From Blumeriella jaapii (lineage: Eukaryota > Ascomycota > Leotiomycetes > Helotiales > Drepanopezizaceae): 64,000 nt of DNA. The notes below the pieces were generated by a model. The model was given only the letters and a program-made list of their open reading frames with translations. It was not told the origin of the DNA and did no database searches. Made by a program: the position numbers and the translations under genes. The stretch is taken from the NCBI GenBank assembly GCA_009599575.1, contig VWND01000078.1, forward strand, positions 806,001 to 870,000. The letters run 5' to 3'. Positions 15,583 through 26,413 of the stretch are shown here, piece after piece. Each line of letters starts with the position of its first letter. Position 1 is the stretch's first letter.

Positions 15583-17542
15583 ATGTTATCTCTCCGATCG
15601 CTCTTCGTCCTGACTCTTTTGTTCGTCAACTTGACCAGCAGCACCATCTATATTGGCCGCAGAGATGCCCAATTTGGCACTGATGTTTTCACCGGCATTC
15701 CTTTCGCCCAGCCAGCAGTTCGGCTGCAGCCTTCTGTGGAGCTGTCCGGTGATCAGGGAACTGTGGATGCAAGTAGTCCGATCAGCAAGCGATGCCTCGA
15801 AGTCGGTTCATCAGCTTCTATTCTGGAGGACTGCTTGACGCTTGATCTTGTCCGCCCTTCGAATCCATTGGATCGAATAGAAAGCAACGGCGATCCTGTC
15901 ACCATCACTATCAACGACGGTGACAAGAACAAGAGACTTCTCCCGGTCTACGTATTTATTCATGGGTATGGTCACATATCAACGTTTACATTTTCATTGT
16001 CGCTCACGGCTGAATTGACAGTGGTGACTTCCTATCGGGCGACAAATCAGACTGCGATGGTAGAAATCTTGTGAAAGCCAGCGTTGGTTTTGAACATCCT
16101 ATCCTTTATGTGACTATGAACTATCGCCTCGGTTTCTTAGGATTCCCTGCCGGCAAGGAGGCACAGTCTCACAATGCTACGAATCTTGGGCTTCTCGACC
16201 AGCGCCAGGCTTTGCTTTGGCTGCAGCAGAACATTCAGTACTTCGGTGGGGACCCGAAGAAGGTAGGTTGCATTCTGCCTTACTCGGTTTTACTGACAAC
16301 TGATCCTACTGCCTTCATCCGGGTTATAATCGGCGGGCAAGGTAGCGGAGCTGATTCCGCAGCCTATCATTTGCTTGCGTACGGAGCCACATCTAATAGT
16401 CTTTTTCGTGGTGCAATTCTTCAAAGTGGTTCTGTCACTGGCTTTTCTCCAATTCCGAACCCAAGATACACTGACTACCAAGCTCATTATGATGCTATCA
16501 CTTCGGCTACAGGGTATTCCATTAAGCTCTCTACAGGTAAAAGACATTTCTGATCTTCATAGTTGCAACGACACCTTATCTACGAATAGCTGGACATGTC
16601 TCCAAAGTGTCCCAGTTGATACGATGGTAAAAGCATACAGCAAGGTCTTCTCCGATAACAGCTTGACAAGCTTGGCTCCTATGTGAGTTTGATTGTGAAA
16701 GGCTCTTTCCGGATAGGTCATTAATTAAATCGTTCAGCTTCTCTCCAGTCGTCGACGGAATGTTCTTCACAAATTTCCCATCTGTGTTGATGGAGCAGGG
16801 CAAGTTTTTACATATCCCTCTTCTTATAGGTACGACAAAGGACGAACTCAGCAATGCCGTCCCAATCGATCGAGGCTTCGGATCTGATTCTGCCATCATT
16901 GTATATCTCAACTCAAAATTCCCATATGTCAGTGACGGCACGCTTCAGCAGCTCCTAGCCTTTTACCCAGTATCCAATTTCAAGAATACAGGCCCTCCGC
17001 TCTCGGGCTCTCAGTGGACTCGTGTCGTCGGTGTCGTGAACGACTTGCTTTCCTTCTGCCCAGCGAGTGAGCAAGGCCTTCAGGCTTCCAAGGTTGTAGA
17101 TGTTTACCGATGTTTGTTCACAGTGTCCCTTCTCCTAATCAGTGATATTCTTCAGAGTGGCTGAGTATACCTCACACAGATCGATGGGACTCCGTTATAC
17201 AGTCGGTCCCAGTTCATCAATGGGAGGGTGGGCCTCGAGGTAGTGATCTTCACTTTGTGTTTCCGCTTGGGTATGTCGATGTCGTTGTCTGCATGCTCAT
17301 ACGATTGATTAATAAATCACAGCGGAACAGACATGGCAAATCAAAGTTCATCAGATCTCGATCCGATTTCAACGTTTCAACGGGGAGTCATCAGTTTCGT
17401 CAACACGCTCAACCCGAACACCATCAGAACTTCAGACGCTGTGTTAGACGTGATTTGGCCTAAATTTGGCGCAGATGTTAGTCCTGCGAAGGATGATGTT
17501 TGCAGCTTCATCAAGGCTAAGAATACGGAATTTATGCGCTAA
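15583..17542 (+). CDS. type-B carboxylesterase-like protein, catalytic residues missing
   Basis: An alpha/beta-hydrolase of the carboxylesterase type-B family with an N-terminal signal peptide (MLSLRSLFVLTLLFVNLTSS). Motifs seen: FTGIPFAQPAVR, EDCLTLDLVRP, VYVFIHGGDFLSG, MNYRLGFLGFP, NLGLLDQRQALLWLQQNI, and FGGDPKKV. Exons read: 15583-15965, 16022-16262, 16323-16513, 16563-16682, 16738 to about 17096, about 17160-17270, 17323-17542. The nucleophile elbow, normally GESAG, reads GQGSG, so Gly sits where the catalytic Ser belongs. The catalytic His segment reads GPRGSDLHFVF, with Arg at the His position. The putative intron 16263-16322 ends GG rather than AG (60 bases, no stop if retained), and the exon junction near 17097-17160 does not join cleanly. 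This is either a non-catalytic homologue or a decaying gene. Confidence 0.75.
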
Positions 17543-17787
17543 GAGTATGTATCAGCTGTTTCTGCACAGTGTGAGGATTATACCTTGGGGATCGGAACGG
17601 TGCTTACGGTTGTATCTTGCTTCTTGTTCAGTGTACCTTTTGCGCTGGGATTCGGGTCGAAAGAAGCATCTTTCACATAAGATTACGATCATCGTACGTG
17701 TTGGCTCAGGCCATAGTTATCACCATTTCAAGCTTAAACGCACCATTCCAGGGAGGGGCTCGAATAAAAAATCAAAATGATTAAAGA

Positions 17788-18161
17788 ATGAGCTCACTGT
17801 ATAGAACTGGGACCAAGCAGAATCATCGCGGAGGCAACTTCAAACAGGCACCGCCGAACAACGATTGGACCCCTGCTCTTCCCATTGACACGGCCGACGA
17901 CACCGGCACGTTCGTCAAAGGCATTCTGCTGGACAGCGAGAAGGTGTTGGGAAAGCGTATCTACGGGCTACTGATTACTACACTGTGAATCAGATTCTCG
18001 AGAAATTCCAGGAGCAGTTCCCTGAGGCTGGAAAGACGGCCAAATATGTGGAGCTTCCTCAGCGAATCTTCAAGGATGTTCTGGGCTAGACGGGTTTGAA
18101 TGCCGACTCGGTGAGTTCAGTTGTTATGGCGGAGATCGCTTGGACGAAAGCCACTCAGTAG
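17788..18161 (+). pseudogene. NmrA-like family gene remnant
   Basis: The translated text LPIDTADDTGTFVKGILLDS, then VLGKRIYG, then in another frame ATDYYTVNQILEKFQEQFP and YVELPQRIFKDVLG resembles the C-terminal half of NmrA-like NAD(P)-binding proteins. A frameshift occurs at about 17958-17965, an in-frame TAG at about 18087 sits where Gln would be expected, and a later piece (YGGDRLDESHS) is again displaced. The N-terminal Rossmann fold is absent. It lies just downstream of the esterase-like gene, which also looks degraded. Confidence 0.7.
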
Positions 18162-19115
18162 AGCTCCTTTTCGCTGTTGCTCTCGAGATTATTGCTGACA
18201 CGATGCTGAGATCGTGGTAGACAAGTTGACTAATTGGAAGGTTTTATGGGGGCAAAGGCTCTCGCTTCTGCCGACTTGCAGTAAACGAAGATGCAGTCTG
18301 ATAGCAATTGCAAGCTGATGATTCATTGTTGGTTTCCTTAGCTTCACGTTCTCCTTCTGTGGCAGAGCCCACGGAGCCGGTCTTCTCGCTCTCTCGAAGT
18401 TCTGAAAGTCTTTGCCATTTCTACAACACAATCAGTGACTGGAGGCATACTAATGCAATCCAAGAGAGGTCAAATCGTGGTGGGCTTAGTACATTCTCTC
18501 GCAGCGAATACACTGTATAAATGCAATGGTTACACATGACTTGACGACTTGTGATTTTGAAACAAAGATACTTGGGCTATTCGATCCGGCTTACTTTAGT
18601 CGGTTAAGTAAAGCCAAAAGCAACAACATAAGAGCAGCGATGAGAACAAGAAAAGAAAACATCCCCAAACTCCGCGTAACGTGTTTCACTGCATACTGCC
18701 CGGGGTTTTGACTGTGCAGAGACGAAGACTTGACTTTGATTTTGACCTTGACGGTGAGCCGAGGCTCATTCCCAGGCTCAAGACTTGAAAAAGGCCACCA
18801 GGCTGCGTCGAAGTTTAGCAGCGCAACATCCGGGGCCATGTTGCAGCTATTCAGCCCAACATCTCCACGACTCTAGCAAAGTAATCGCCGTGTTCTCACT
18901 ACATCTCTTCATTGATAGATCGTGTATCGTTTCCGAGTTGGCTCCGTCACCGAAGCCCGACCCCCGCATAATTGCCCAAGACTCTCGGCTTCCTCGCCTC
19001 GAGAAACGTCACGTCACAAGCTTGCGACATCGACATCTACAGCGCAGGACGATATCAAGCCCCATCACCATCGGTTGGGGTCCCGAAGACAGAGGAGAAC
19101 CGCAGTCTCGCAAGA
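18162..19115. other. intergenic upstream of pex13
   Basis: Nothing with coding character was found. The last 200 bases before the pex13 start are probably promoter and 5' UTR. Confidence 0.45.
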
Positions 19116-20557
19116 ATGGCGACAGTTTCGCCACCAAAGCCGTGGGAGCGCGCCGGCGCTGGCGGCGGCGGCAGTGCAGGTTCGTTGATGCCCGGAAACC
19201 TCTCTCCTCCTCCTTCACCTCGTAGGCAAAGATATGTGCTGATGGTGCGTGTTGCACAGGTTCAGCATCATCGGGGACAACAGCGACCGGAAATGCAGTA
19301 ACGGATTCCTCGTCCACCGGCGCCGCTGGGGCGCCGGCCGTTCCTGAACGGCCGTCTTCCCTCACTTCTGCCATCAACAGAAATGCATCTGCGTACTCTC
19401 CGTACGGCGCGACTAGGATGGGTAGCATGGGGTCTCCATATGGAGGGATGAGCTCTGCGTATTCATCGCCGTATTCGCGGATGGGAGGGATGGGCGGCAT
19501 GGGGTATGGAGGCTACGGATCGAGCATGTACGGCGGAATGGGAGGCATGGGAGGCATGTACGGAGGCATGGGGGGTGGGATGTACGGTGGTATGGGAGGC
19601 ATGCAGGGCGATCCTAATGATCCCAACAGCTTGACGAACGGCTTCACGCAGAACACGCAGGCGACGTTCCAGATCATCGAGAGTATAGTAGGCGCCTTTG
19701 GAGGGTTTGCCCAGATGTTGGAAAGCACATACATGGCTACCCATTCCAGCTTCTTTGGTGAGTTCTTCACCGAAGAGCTACGATGTTTGAAGCTAACAGC
19801 TCTAGCAATGGTATCTGTGGCAGAGCAGTTTGGGAACCTCAGAAACACGCTCGGATCGATACTGGGCATCTTCACCGTGATGCGCTGGCTCCGCACACTG
19901 TTCGCCAAAATCACAGGACGTCCGCCTCCAGCAGACGCTACAGCTCTGACACCGAGCGCATTTGCCTCGTTCGAAGGCCGCAAATTCTACCCCGATGGCT
20001 CCCCCGCTCAAACCCCTCGTCCCAGCAAGAAACCCTTCCTCTTCTTCCTCGCTGCGGCATTCGGCCTCCCATACCTGATGGGAAAGCTCATTAGGGCACT
20101 GGCCGCATCGCAAGAGGAGGAACAGCGCCGATTAGCTGCTTCGGGACAGGTACAAATCGGCCCAGACGGCCAGCCGATACCCGCGCAGATCGACCCGTCG
20201 AAACTCGACTTCTGCCGCGTCCTCTACGACTTCACGCCCGAGGCTGGAGCGGCTGTGCAGGGCATTGACCTGGAAGTGAAGAAGGGTGACTTGGTCGCGG
20301 TGTTAAGCCAGAGCGATCCCATGGGCAACCCGAGCGAGTGGTGGAGGTGCCGGGCCCGAGACGGCCGGATCGGATACCTCCCGCGCGTCTACCTCGAAGT
20401 CGCCCGGCGGCCTGGCGCGCCCGTAGCGGAGATCAAGAGCGCGAGCCAGAGCGACAGCCGGACAAACAGCATGACGAGCCAGACGCCGGCTGTCCCGGTG
20501 GGCAAGGCGGGCGATATGAGCGTGGAAAGTTTCCAGAAGAGCCAGTTCTATTCCTGA
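19116..20557 (+). CDS. pex13: peroxisomal import docking protein Pex13
   Basis: Pex13 is an integral peroxisomal membrane protein that, with Pex14 and Pex17, docks the cargo receptors Pex5 and Pex7. Exons: 19116-19179, 19260-19757, 19806-20557, giving 437 residues. The N-terminus starts MATVSPPKPWER, the typical Pex13 opening. A long Gly/Met/Tyr-rich repeat region (about residues 75-135, with repeated MGGMYGG units) is followed by the conserved membrane domain (TQATFQIIESIVGAFGGFAQ, then GNLRNTLGSILGIFTVMRWL). A hydrophobic stretch lies around 264-278. An SH3 domain covers about 321-387 (FCRVLYDFTPEAGAAVQGID to GRIGYLPRVYLEV). Both introns have GT-AG borders and the second has a GCTAAC branch site. 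Confidence 0.94.
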
Positions 20558-21651
20558 GACGACGCGCTCTTCATGTATTTTTCTTGTGTGCTGTGCTATG
20601 CTGTCCTGTCTTGTCCTGTTTGGAGCGAGCGAGTGGGCGAAAAGGGGGCTGGCTGGCTGGGCATCTACTAATCTGGAAAGGAATGAAAGCTACGAAAGTT
20701 GCAGATAGGAGGCGTTTTGCTTGTATCAGGTACATAGGCAGGCCTAGGGAAAGCGGCAACTACGAGTGCAAGATGTCTTTACCCAGTTTCTCACTCGCAC
20801 ACCATCTCATTTTCACGTCCTGTTAAACACCTCTCCCCTCCCATCTTTCCTTTCTATTTATTCTGTTCTTTACTTTCGTCACGCGTCTTTCAAGCTCCGG
20901 GCCATTTCAGGTCATGTCGTGTTCTGCCAGGCGAGGCTCCGAGTCTTTCCAATCCCGTCCTCTGCACCCAACCTACACAATACCCACCCAGGCAAGGCAA
21001 ACAAGCAAGCACATAAGCAAGCCAGCCTTCCCTCTGTCTCCCAGTTTCCCACATGCCCCCCCCCCCCCCCCCCCCCCCCTCCCTCAAAATCTCTACGCTT
21101 TGTATGGGGGTTTTTTTTTTGGCTCTCGGTAAGGTCCTGCACATAGAAGCTCGAGATCTTTGGGCGACCGTCCGTCCAACCAACTGAGCGTCGCTTCGCA
21201 AGCAGCCAGCCAGACTAAACCTGGCTCTCCGCCAGCGACAGTCCGGATCTTAAAGCAGGGTGTGGTGGATGGCGTGCGTTCGATCTTGCGTGTGGTTGAG
21301 TTACGATAATTTCAAGAATTGGTGTTGCTACGTTTTTTCGATATTCAACCAAAAAAAAATTAATTCCTCCCGAAATTCATGGGACGGCGGGAGGGGATTT
21401 GGGATGCGGAGGATTGTCGAAAAAAGTCGAGTGTTGGATGGATATCTGGACTGTCGTAAAATTCGAGAAAAGAAGATCAAGGAATTCAGCGGAGAAAATA
21501 GAGCGTTGCCAAAAGTACCTCTGATATTTACCTCACTAGCCGTATTATACATTAGAGGCAATCCTCAGCCCCCGTTTCGTATCACTGGAGTCAGCAACTA
21601 AAATGTGCTCATGTCATTCGTGTCATCCCCTATTCCTACTCGCTTTGGACC
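20558..21651. other. intergenic between convergent pex13 and pal1
   Basis: This holds the two 3' UTRs, low-complexity pyrimidine tracts, a 24-base C run (21056-21079) and a 10-base T run (21111-21120). Short open frames are by-products of the tracts. No gene is seen. Confidence 0.5.
21056..21079 (+). repeat. homopolymer C24
   Basis: Twenty-four consecutive C residues, followed by TCCCTC. The exact length may be unreliable in an assembly. Confidence 0.9.
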
Positions 21652-22969
21652 TCAAGCCTCAGACCGATGCTTCCTTCTCAAGCTCCCAAATCTCTTCTTC
21701 AACCCCTCGCCGATACGATGGCCGGTGGTGTTCGACCGCGTCATATCATTACCGGAACCCATATCCCCCAAAAGGCTACCAGACGATCTACCGGCGCCTC
21801 GGAACCCTTCGTGATTACCGCTGACGCTACGTTGGCGACCACCACCGGACGGCCTATGCCTGGGTGGTTGCATTTCAAAAGACTGGAGTTCGTCTGAAGA
21901 ACCGCTCCGGGCTTCCCTAGCCTTGTGCTCCTTCAGGGCTCTCTCGATGGAGTAGGATGGTTCGCCCTTGCCTTTCAGATCTTCAGGATGGTACTGGACG
22001 TGGTCCCATCGTTTATACGCGCCTGGACATCGGATGAGCACTGCGGACAATTTGGGATAGATATTATGGGCTTCTCACCACCGGCAGCGTCGGGCTCCCG
22101 CATCAAATCCGCACCCTCCTCGTAGTCCATTCTCTTCCCGTCCCAAGCAGGCATTCCGGGTGGGACGATAGAGGTTCCTTGGAGAGGCACATGTTTCGTC
22201 AACGAGTCCCGGAGATACTCCTGTGGGGTGGCTTTGATAGCTTCAGCGTTGCTTCCCTTCACCGCTTCCACGGGCGAGCTTTTGTGACTAGTGTTTCTAG
22301 CAAGCAGGGTTGCATCGTATGGGCCTTCATGGTGGTACAGTCCAAACATGGTCCTATCCAGTCTGTCGATGGAGTCGGCTCCGGGTTGATGCTTCTTCCT
22401 CAGATGAGGCGATCGGTGTGCGGCCTTCTCCTGCTTTCGTAATTGATCAAGGGGACGATGAGACATATCTCCTGGGAATCGTTCCCCTAGAGAACCTGGT
22501 TTTTTGGTTATCATGGCTCACGGTGGTCGAGGGACCAGTACCTACTGCACCTTTTACGGGCCTTGCCATTTGTGTTGTTTGAAGGCTCGTCCGAGCTTTT
22601 CCGGCTCGACCCTGATTCGTTGAAAGGCGCGAAAGCCAGCTGTCGGTGACTTGGAGAATATGGATTGGAAGGATGGAAGGCGGATCTCGTAGGACTGGCA
22701 GATTGCGGCGGAGTCGGATATGCCGAGACGGACGGGCTTTTTGAGGAGCTTGAGGCGGCAGCGGGCGTCTTGGAGGGCGAGCCCGATGCCTCGAGGGAAG
22801 AGGTGTAATGCGTCCCGGGGCCCGTTGCCTGGCTGGGCTCGGCCTCGTTGGAGGGATCGAGGAGGTACTTTTGAGCCTGGCCATGAACGGATTAGCAATC
22901 GTCATGGCGGCTTGGAAATGGATTGCCTGTCACCGAACTCACCCAGTGCTTGTCCTGGGAAGATTCCAT
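21652..22969 (-). CDS. pal1: Pal1 cell-morphology protein
   Basis: Pal1 family proteins sit at the cell cortex and endocytic sites and help keep cylindrical growth in fungi. Exons (minus): 22943-22969 (nine codons), 22558-22876, 22079-22495, 21652-22022, giving 377 residues. Conserved core: DMSHRPLDQLRKQEKAAHR, SPHLRKKHQPGADSIDRLD, YHHEGPYDATLLARN, then TKHVPLQGTSIVPPGMP, YEEGADLMREPDAAGGAYKR and HPEDLKGKGEPSYSIERAL. The N-terminal third is Ser/Pro-rich and the C-terminus is basic. The donor of intron 2 (GTAAAA at 22557) was chosen because it is the only one that joins Ala-Arg to Ser-Leu-Gly-Glu in frame. The gene shares a divergent upstream region with usb1. Confidence 0.92.
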
Positions 22970-23466
22970 GTTGTGGTTTGCGAGGCGTGTCGTACCGACC
23001 GACTGCAGTCGACGAGGGCGAGCGAGCGAGCGAGATGTTTTGATGTGGGTGACAGGGAGAGAGGGGGAGAGAGGGAGAGGGACAGGGTGAGAGGGTGAGA
23101 GGGTGGGACAAGCCGGCCGCAAGGTTATATATATAGGTAGGTAACTAACTAGTTTATCAGTCAGCGAGTGAAGTGAAGTGGTCAGTGGCTTGCCGGCATC
23201 TCGATCCGACATCGATGGCACTTGCTGTTTAGAGGAGCATAGCATTGACACATGCATAAATCAGTACATTGTACACAAATACCAAGCAGGTCCAGACGCC
23301 TTTGGGCGGCACTTACGAATTGCGGTACGTCATGTGGGCTGGATGGGGCGGGAATGGCGGGTGGATGGGTGGATGGGTGGATGAGCGGATGACATAATCG
23401 TAATTACTGATGCTGTTACTGTTCGTATAGCGTAAGGTACACATCCTTGACGTATTTTGTGCTCAA

Positions 23467-23644
23467 GTACTGTACAGTATGTACAGTACAGTACAGTCAG
23501 TATATACAGTAGACGAAATATTTTACCTACATTCAATGAATATTTAATGCACCGGCGGACCTGGCCAACATCACCATCTACAGTACAGTACAACATACTG
23601 TAAAGTACATGTGTACAGTACAGTACCTCAGGACCTACTGTACC
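23467..23644. repeat. cluster of GTACAGTAC / TACTGTA palindromic units
   Basis: Two groups of overlapping units, 23467-23512 and 23578-23644, consist mostly of TACTGTACAGTA and CAGTACAGTAC. Each unit is its own near reverse complement, so the region could form hairpins or hold a dense set of binding sites. Confidence 0.75.
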
Positions 23645-23676
23645 TCGACCTTCCTTGTCTCAGAAACACATCAGCC

Positions 23677-23720
23677 TCATCATCATCATCATCGTCATCA
23701 TCATCATCATCATCATCGTC
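23677..23720 (+). repeat. trinucleotide microsatellite (TCA)n
   Basis: About 14 TCA units, interrupted by two TCG variants, end 14 bases before the usb1 start codon, in the presumed 5' UTR. Confidence 0.85.
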
Positions 23721-23733
23721 TCAACTCCACAAC

Positions 23734-24883
23734 ATGGCCCTCGTCGACTACTCCTCTTCTTCTTCCTCCGATGAGGCGGAGAACAACGAGGCGACCCTCG
23801 ACTCCAACCCCAACCCCAACCCCACCCAAGTCAAACATCTTCCCAATCTCAAGCGGAAGCGTGCTGTCGAAGCCGCCGCCTCAGCCTCAGCCTCAGCCTC
23901 GGACCTGTTGCCTCCTCCTCTGCCCTCCAGATTCCATGATCTGTATGCCTCAACCACAAGACGGAGTACCACGGACGACCCGAGCTTGCATGAAGGTCGG
24001 AAACGGGCTATCCCCCATATCGAAGGCAATTGGCCAACGCATCTCTACGTGGAATGTACGCCGCCTCTTCCCGGCATCTGGACGCCGGGACCATCTCGCT
24101 GACTCCTTCAAGGGTATCCCTCCAGGACAGAAGATGCCTCATTGACCAGTCTATTATCAGCTCTCCGACCACTGGAGCACTCACCGGAGCCCAACTCGAA
24201 AGTCCACTCGCTCGTTACTAACGAAGTCGGGGTCCCGCTGCCTCTCCACATCAGCCTTTCTAGATCTCTTGGTTTCGTGGCAGCACAGAAAGACGAGTTT
24301 GTCGATGTCTTAGGTCAAGCTGTGAGGGCATCTAGGATTCCGCCGTAAGTCGGCTTGCGAGGTTTAGTAGGATCCACGTGATTGACTTTCAAGCTTCCAT
24401 CTCGCCTTCTCCGGTCTCAAGTGGGTTGCCAATTTCGAAGGCACACGCTGGTTCCTTGTCTTACGCATACCAAGGCCAGAAGACGACGGACTGAACAAGC
24501 TCCTCTTGGTTTGCAACTCGGTCGTCAAGCAATACAACCAGCCGCTACTATATCAAACGACCCCTACTGAACCTGCGGCCATCACGCACCAGCATCAGAG
24601 AAAGAGCCGTCCGTCGGTGAGTAAGAAAAACGTATTAGGTACCGCTTTCCCTGAAAAGACCGACAAGACAAGCGTACACGATGCAACCGAGGCTTTCCAT
24701 ATCAGCCTGGCCTGGACGCTGCAAAGCCCGAGCCAACAATTTCTTGAACTCACCGAAAAGGCCGCAAAAGCCCACCATGATCGTATCAAACGGATTCAGC
24801 TCAAGGTCAAAGAAATCAAGTGTAAGATGGGTAACGTAGTCACGAGCATGCCTCTGCCAACAAGCATCTTGGACCATCAGTGA
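23734..24883 (+). CDS. usb1: U6 snRNA 3' exonuclease Usb1 (Mpn1)
   Basis: Usb1 is a 2H-family phosphodiesterase that trims the 3' oligoU tail of U6 snRNA in the nucleus. Exons: 23734-24055, 24113-24344, 24394-24883, giving 347 residues. The N-terminus is Ser- and Asp-rich ([18 protein letters not shown]) with a basic patch LKRKR. The two catalytic HxS motifs are both intact: PLHISLS (about His153, Ser155) and FHISLAW (about His287, Ser289). [14 protein letters not shown] and [17 protein letters not shown] are family blocks, the first restored by splicing at 24056-24112 with a good CTGACTCC branch region. This is the last intact host gene before the AT-rich repeat block. Confidence 0.93.
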
Positions 24884-25278
24884 TAACAGCATTCATCCTT
24901 TTTCAGGTGCAGCCTCTGCTATCAGATAAAAATACCCCAGTCGCACTCAACAACTGTGGGAATACCCAGTTGGGGGTCACGTGGTCGTGCGCGAACTACC
25001 ATCCCATATTCACGTACTCGCATAGCTTGTATTGTAAAACGGTGTACTTTGTAGTTATGGGATTTGGTAGTTTTAGCTATAATCGAGGCATGGACCTTTC
25101 TAAAACCCCCTGCCATTGACTACCTTCAACAGGTATAAAAGCAAGGCACCCCCCTTAGATAGTACAATAGGCACGCACTTCAATTTATACTTTTACTTAT
25201 TTTTCTTTTCCTTTTTTTAGTTTTTTCTAAATGATTTCCTAGACTATTTTACTTACCGATATATGGCCTTATTAATAA
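24884..25278. other. border between gene-rich DNA and repeat block
   Basis: Usb1 3' flank. A CACGTG palindrome lies at 24978-24983. From about 25,130 the sequence becomes pyrimidine- and AT-rich, with a run of T-rich tracts up to the first LTR fragment at 25279. No gene is seen. Confidence 0.5.
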
Positions 25279-25315
25279 TGTGACGATCTAATCAATCGAA
25301 GGGCTGGGAAATCAG
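25279..25315 (-). repeat. inverted fragment of LTR A (3' terminal end)
   Basis: TGTGACGATCTAATCA and following bases are the reverse complement of the last 37 bases of the A-type LTR (compare about 53719-53755). The piece is cut off where a C-type LTR begins. Confidence 0.85.
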
Positions 25316-25430
25316 TGTCAGGAACCAACATTACGTATCTGAGTCAGGTGATCAGCCAAAACCCTCTGCCTTTTACCAACCCTCGAATAATATTTTCTAC
25401 GGATAGGCCGTAGGGGCCGGATGTATTATA
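25316..25430 (+). repeat. C-type LTR fragment
   Basis: Starts TGTCAGGAACCAACATTACG and matches the C 5' LTR at 26282-26413 over its first ~115 bases, then ends abruptly at the trinucleotide tail of the LINE fragment. Little RIP-like mutation is visible. Confidence 0.85.
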
Positions 25431-25660
25431 GTAGTAGTAGTAGTAGTAGTAGTATTAATTAACGTCTAGCGGAGGGCAGCCATAACTCGGTCTGCCTTCC
25501 TAGGACCTTCCAGGGGGTACGGAGACGTGCTAAGCTAAGGATTTAAATACAAAAGTACGACCCCGAAAGCAGTTCGTTTTAATACAGCTATTGCTGCTGT
25601 CGACTACGCTTTTCGCCGCCTTTTGCGATGGTCCGTTAATGAAAAGGTATAAGCGTAAAG
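25431..25660 (-). mobile_element. 5'-truncated Tad1-like LINE 3' end with (TAG)n tail
   Basis: The reverse complement of this stretch matches the 3' end of the full LINE at about 49250-49485, including the block with TCGACTACGCTTTTCGCCGC, CGTCTAGCGGAG and the trinucleotide tail (GTA units at 25431-25454 here, ACT units there). The copy lies in minus orientation and is truncated. Confidence 0.85.
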
Positions 25661-25718
25661 CTTTGGGTTTAAATCTAAGGATTGTGCATACGGCACCGGT
25701 CAAATTTGACCTGTTAAT

Positions 25719-25983
25719 TGTGACGACTCACTCTTTTGCCCCTCGTGTCACCCCAGCAACTACGTGTAGCTGCAAGCTCCCTGGTCTTCTGGTGGGTCTC
25801 CCATCAACTGTGGAAACTATTTATGTATATAAGGCTCTCTCCCCTTAGCAACCTCTGCCTTCTGCAGTTGTTGATTCTAAGTGAATATCTTTGTTACAGA
25901 ATCAAAGGCTCGTTTTTTATACCATATGAACACGGCGACCAGTTGACTGATCTCCCAGCCCTCCGACTGATTAGATCGTCATA
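25719..25983 (+). mobile_element. solo LTR of gypsy element A
   Basis: A 265-base LTR that begins TGTGACGACTCACTC and ends TCGTCATA (from TCGTCACA, the inverse of the start). It is flanked by the 5-base TSD TTAAT at 25714-25718 and 25984-25988. No internal sequence is attached, so it is a solo LTR left by LTR-LTR recombination. It is the least mutated A LTR in the window. Confidence 0.92.
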
Positions 25984-25988
25984 TTAAT

Positions 25989-26281
25989 TGCGTGTTTATA
26001 AAACGCAAACGTGGTATAACTAATAGGCCTGAAAGGAAAAATAAAACAAAACAACAAAAAAGCAGAAATTAGAAACCAAAAGGCTTTTAATAATTTTGAA
26101 AATTACAAAGTATATACGTATTAAAAAAGTAAAAACTACGATTAAAAAAAAGCTTTTTTAATACGTATATTTCGGGTTTTTGATCCCGCGGTATCGCAGC
26201 TTTTTTATAATTTTGAAAAGCATTCTTAAAACTTCGAGTTAACGGCGCCGAATTGTTTTTCGAACGCTTGTTTTATACGCG
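25989..26281. other. AT-rich spacer, no feature recognised
   Basis: RIP-like AT-rich DNA between the solo LTR and element C. Nothing recognisable. Confidence 0.4.
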
Positions 26282-26413
26282 TGTCAGGAACCAATATTAC
26301 GTGTATAAGTCAGGTGATCCGCCAAAACCCTCTGCCTCCTACCAACCCTCGAATAGCATTTTCTGCGGATAGGCCGTGAAGGCCGGATAGTATTATAAGG
26401 GCTGGAAATGACA
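26282..26413 (+). repeat. 5' LTR of element C
   Basis: TGTCA...TGACA termini. Nearly free of AT-biased change, unlike the internal sequence that starts right after it and unlike the 3' copy at 63947. Confidence 0.85.

Larger units (their letters stand above)
22970..23733. promoter_or_regulatory. divergent upstream region pal1 / usb1
   Basis: A 764-base interval between divergent starts. It holds a 63-base polypurine tract (23046-23108, GGGAGA-type units), a short TA run near 23127, a cluster of overlapping TACTGTACAGTA-like palindromes (23467-23644) and an ATC/TCA trinucleotide run just before the usb1 start. Polypurine tracts of this kind are common in fungal promoters. Confidence 0.6.

Noticed and set aside
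23467..23644. CRISPR-like array
   Set aside because: Units are overlapping palindromes without spacers of regular length, and the organism is a eukaryote.
23609..24145. 178-codon frame rich in His and Pro
   Set aside because: It is the alternative frame of usb1 exon 1 and the TCA microsatellite.
24884..25278. An additional LTR with CACGTG and TATA-like sequence
   Set aside because: No second copy, terminal TG...CA pair or TSD could be found in the window.
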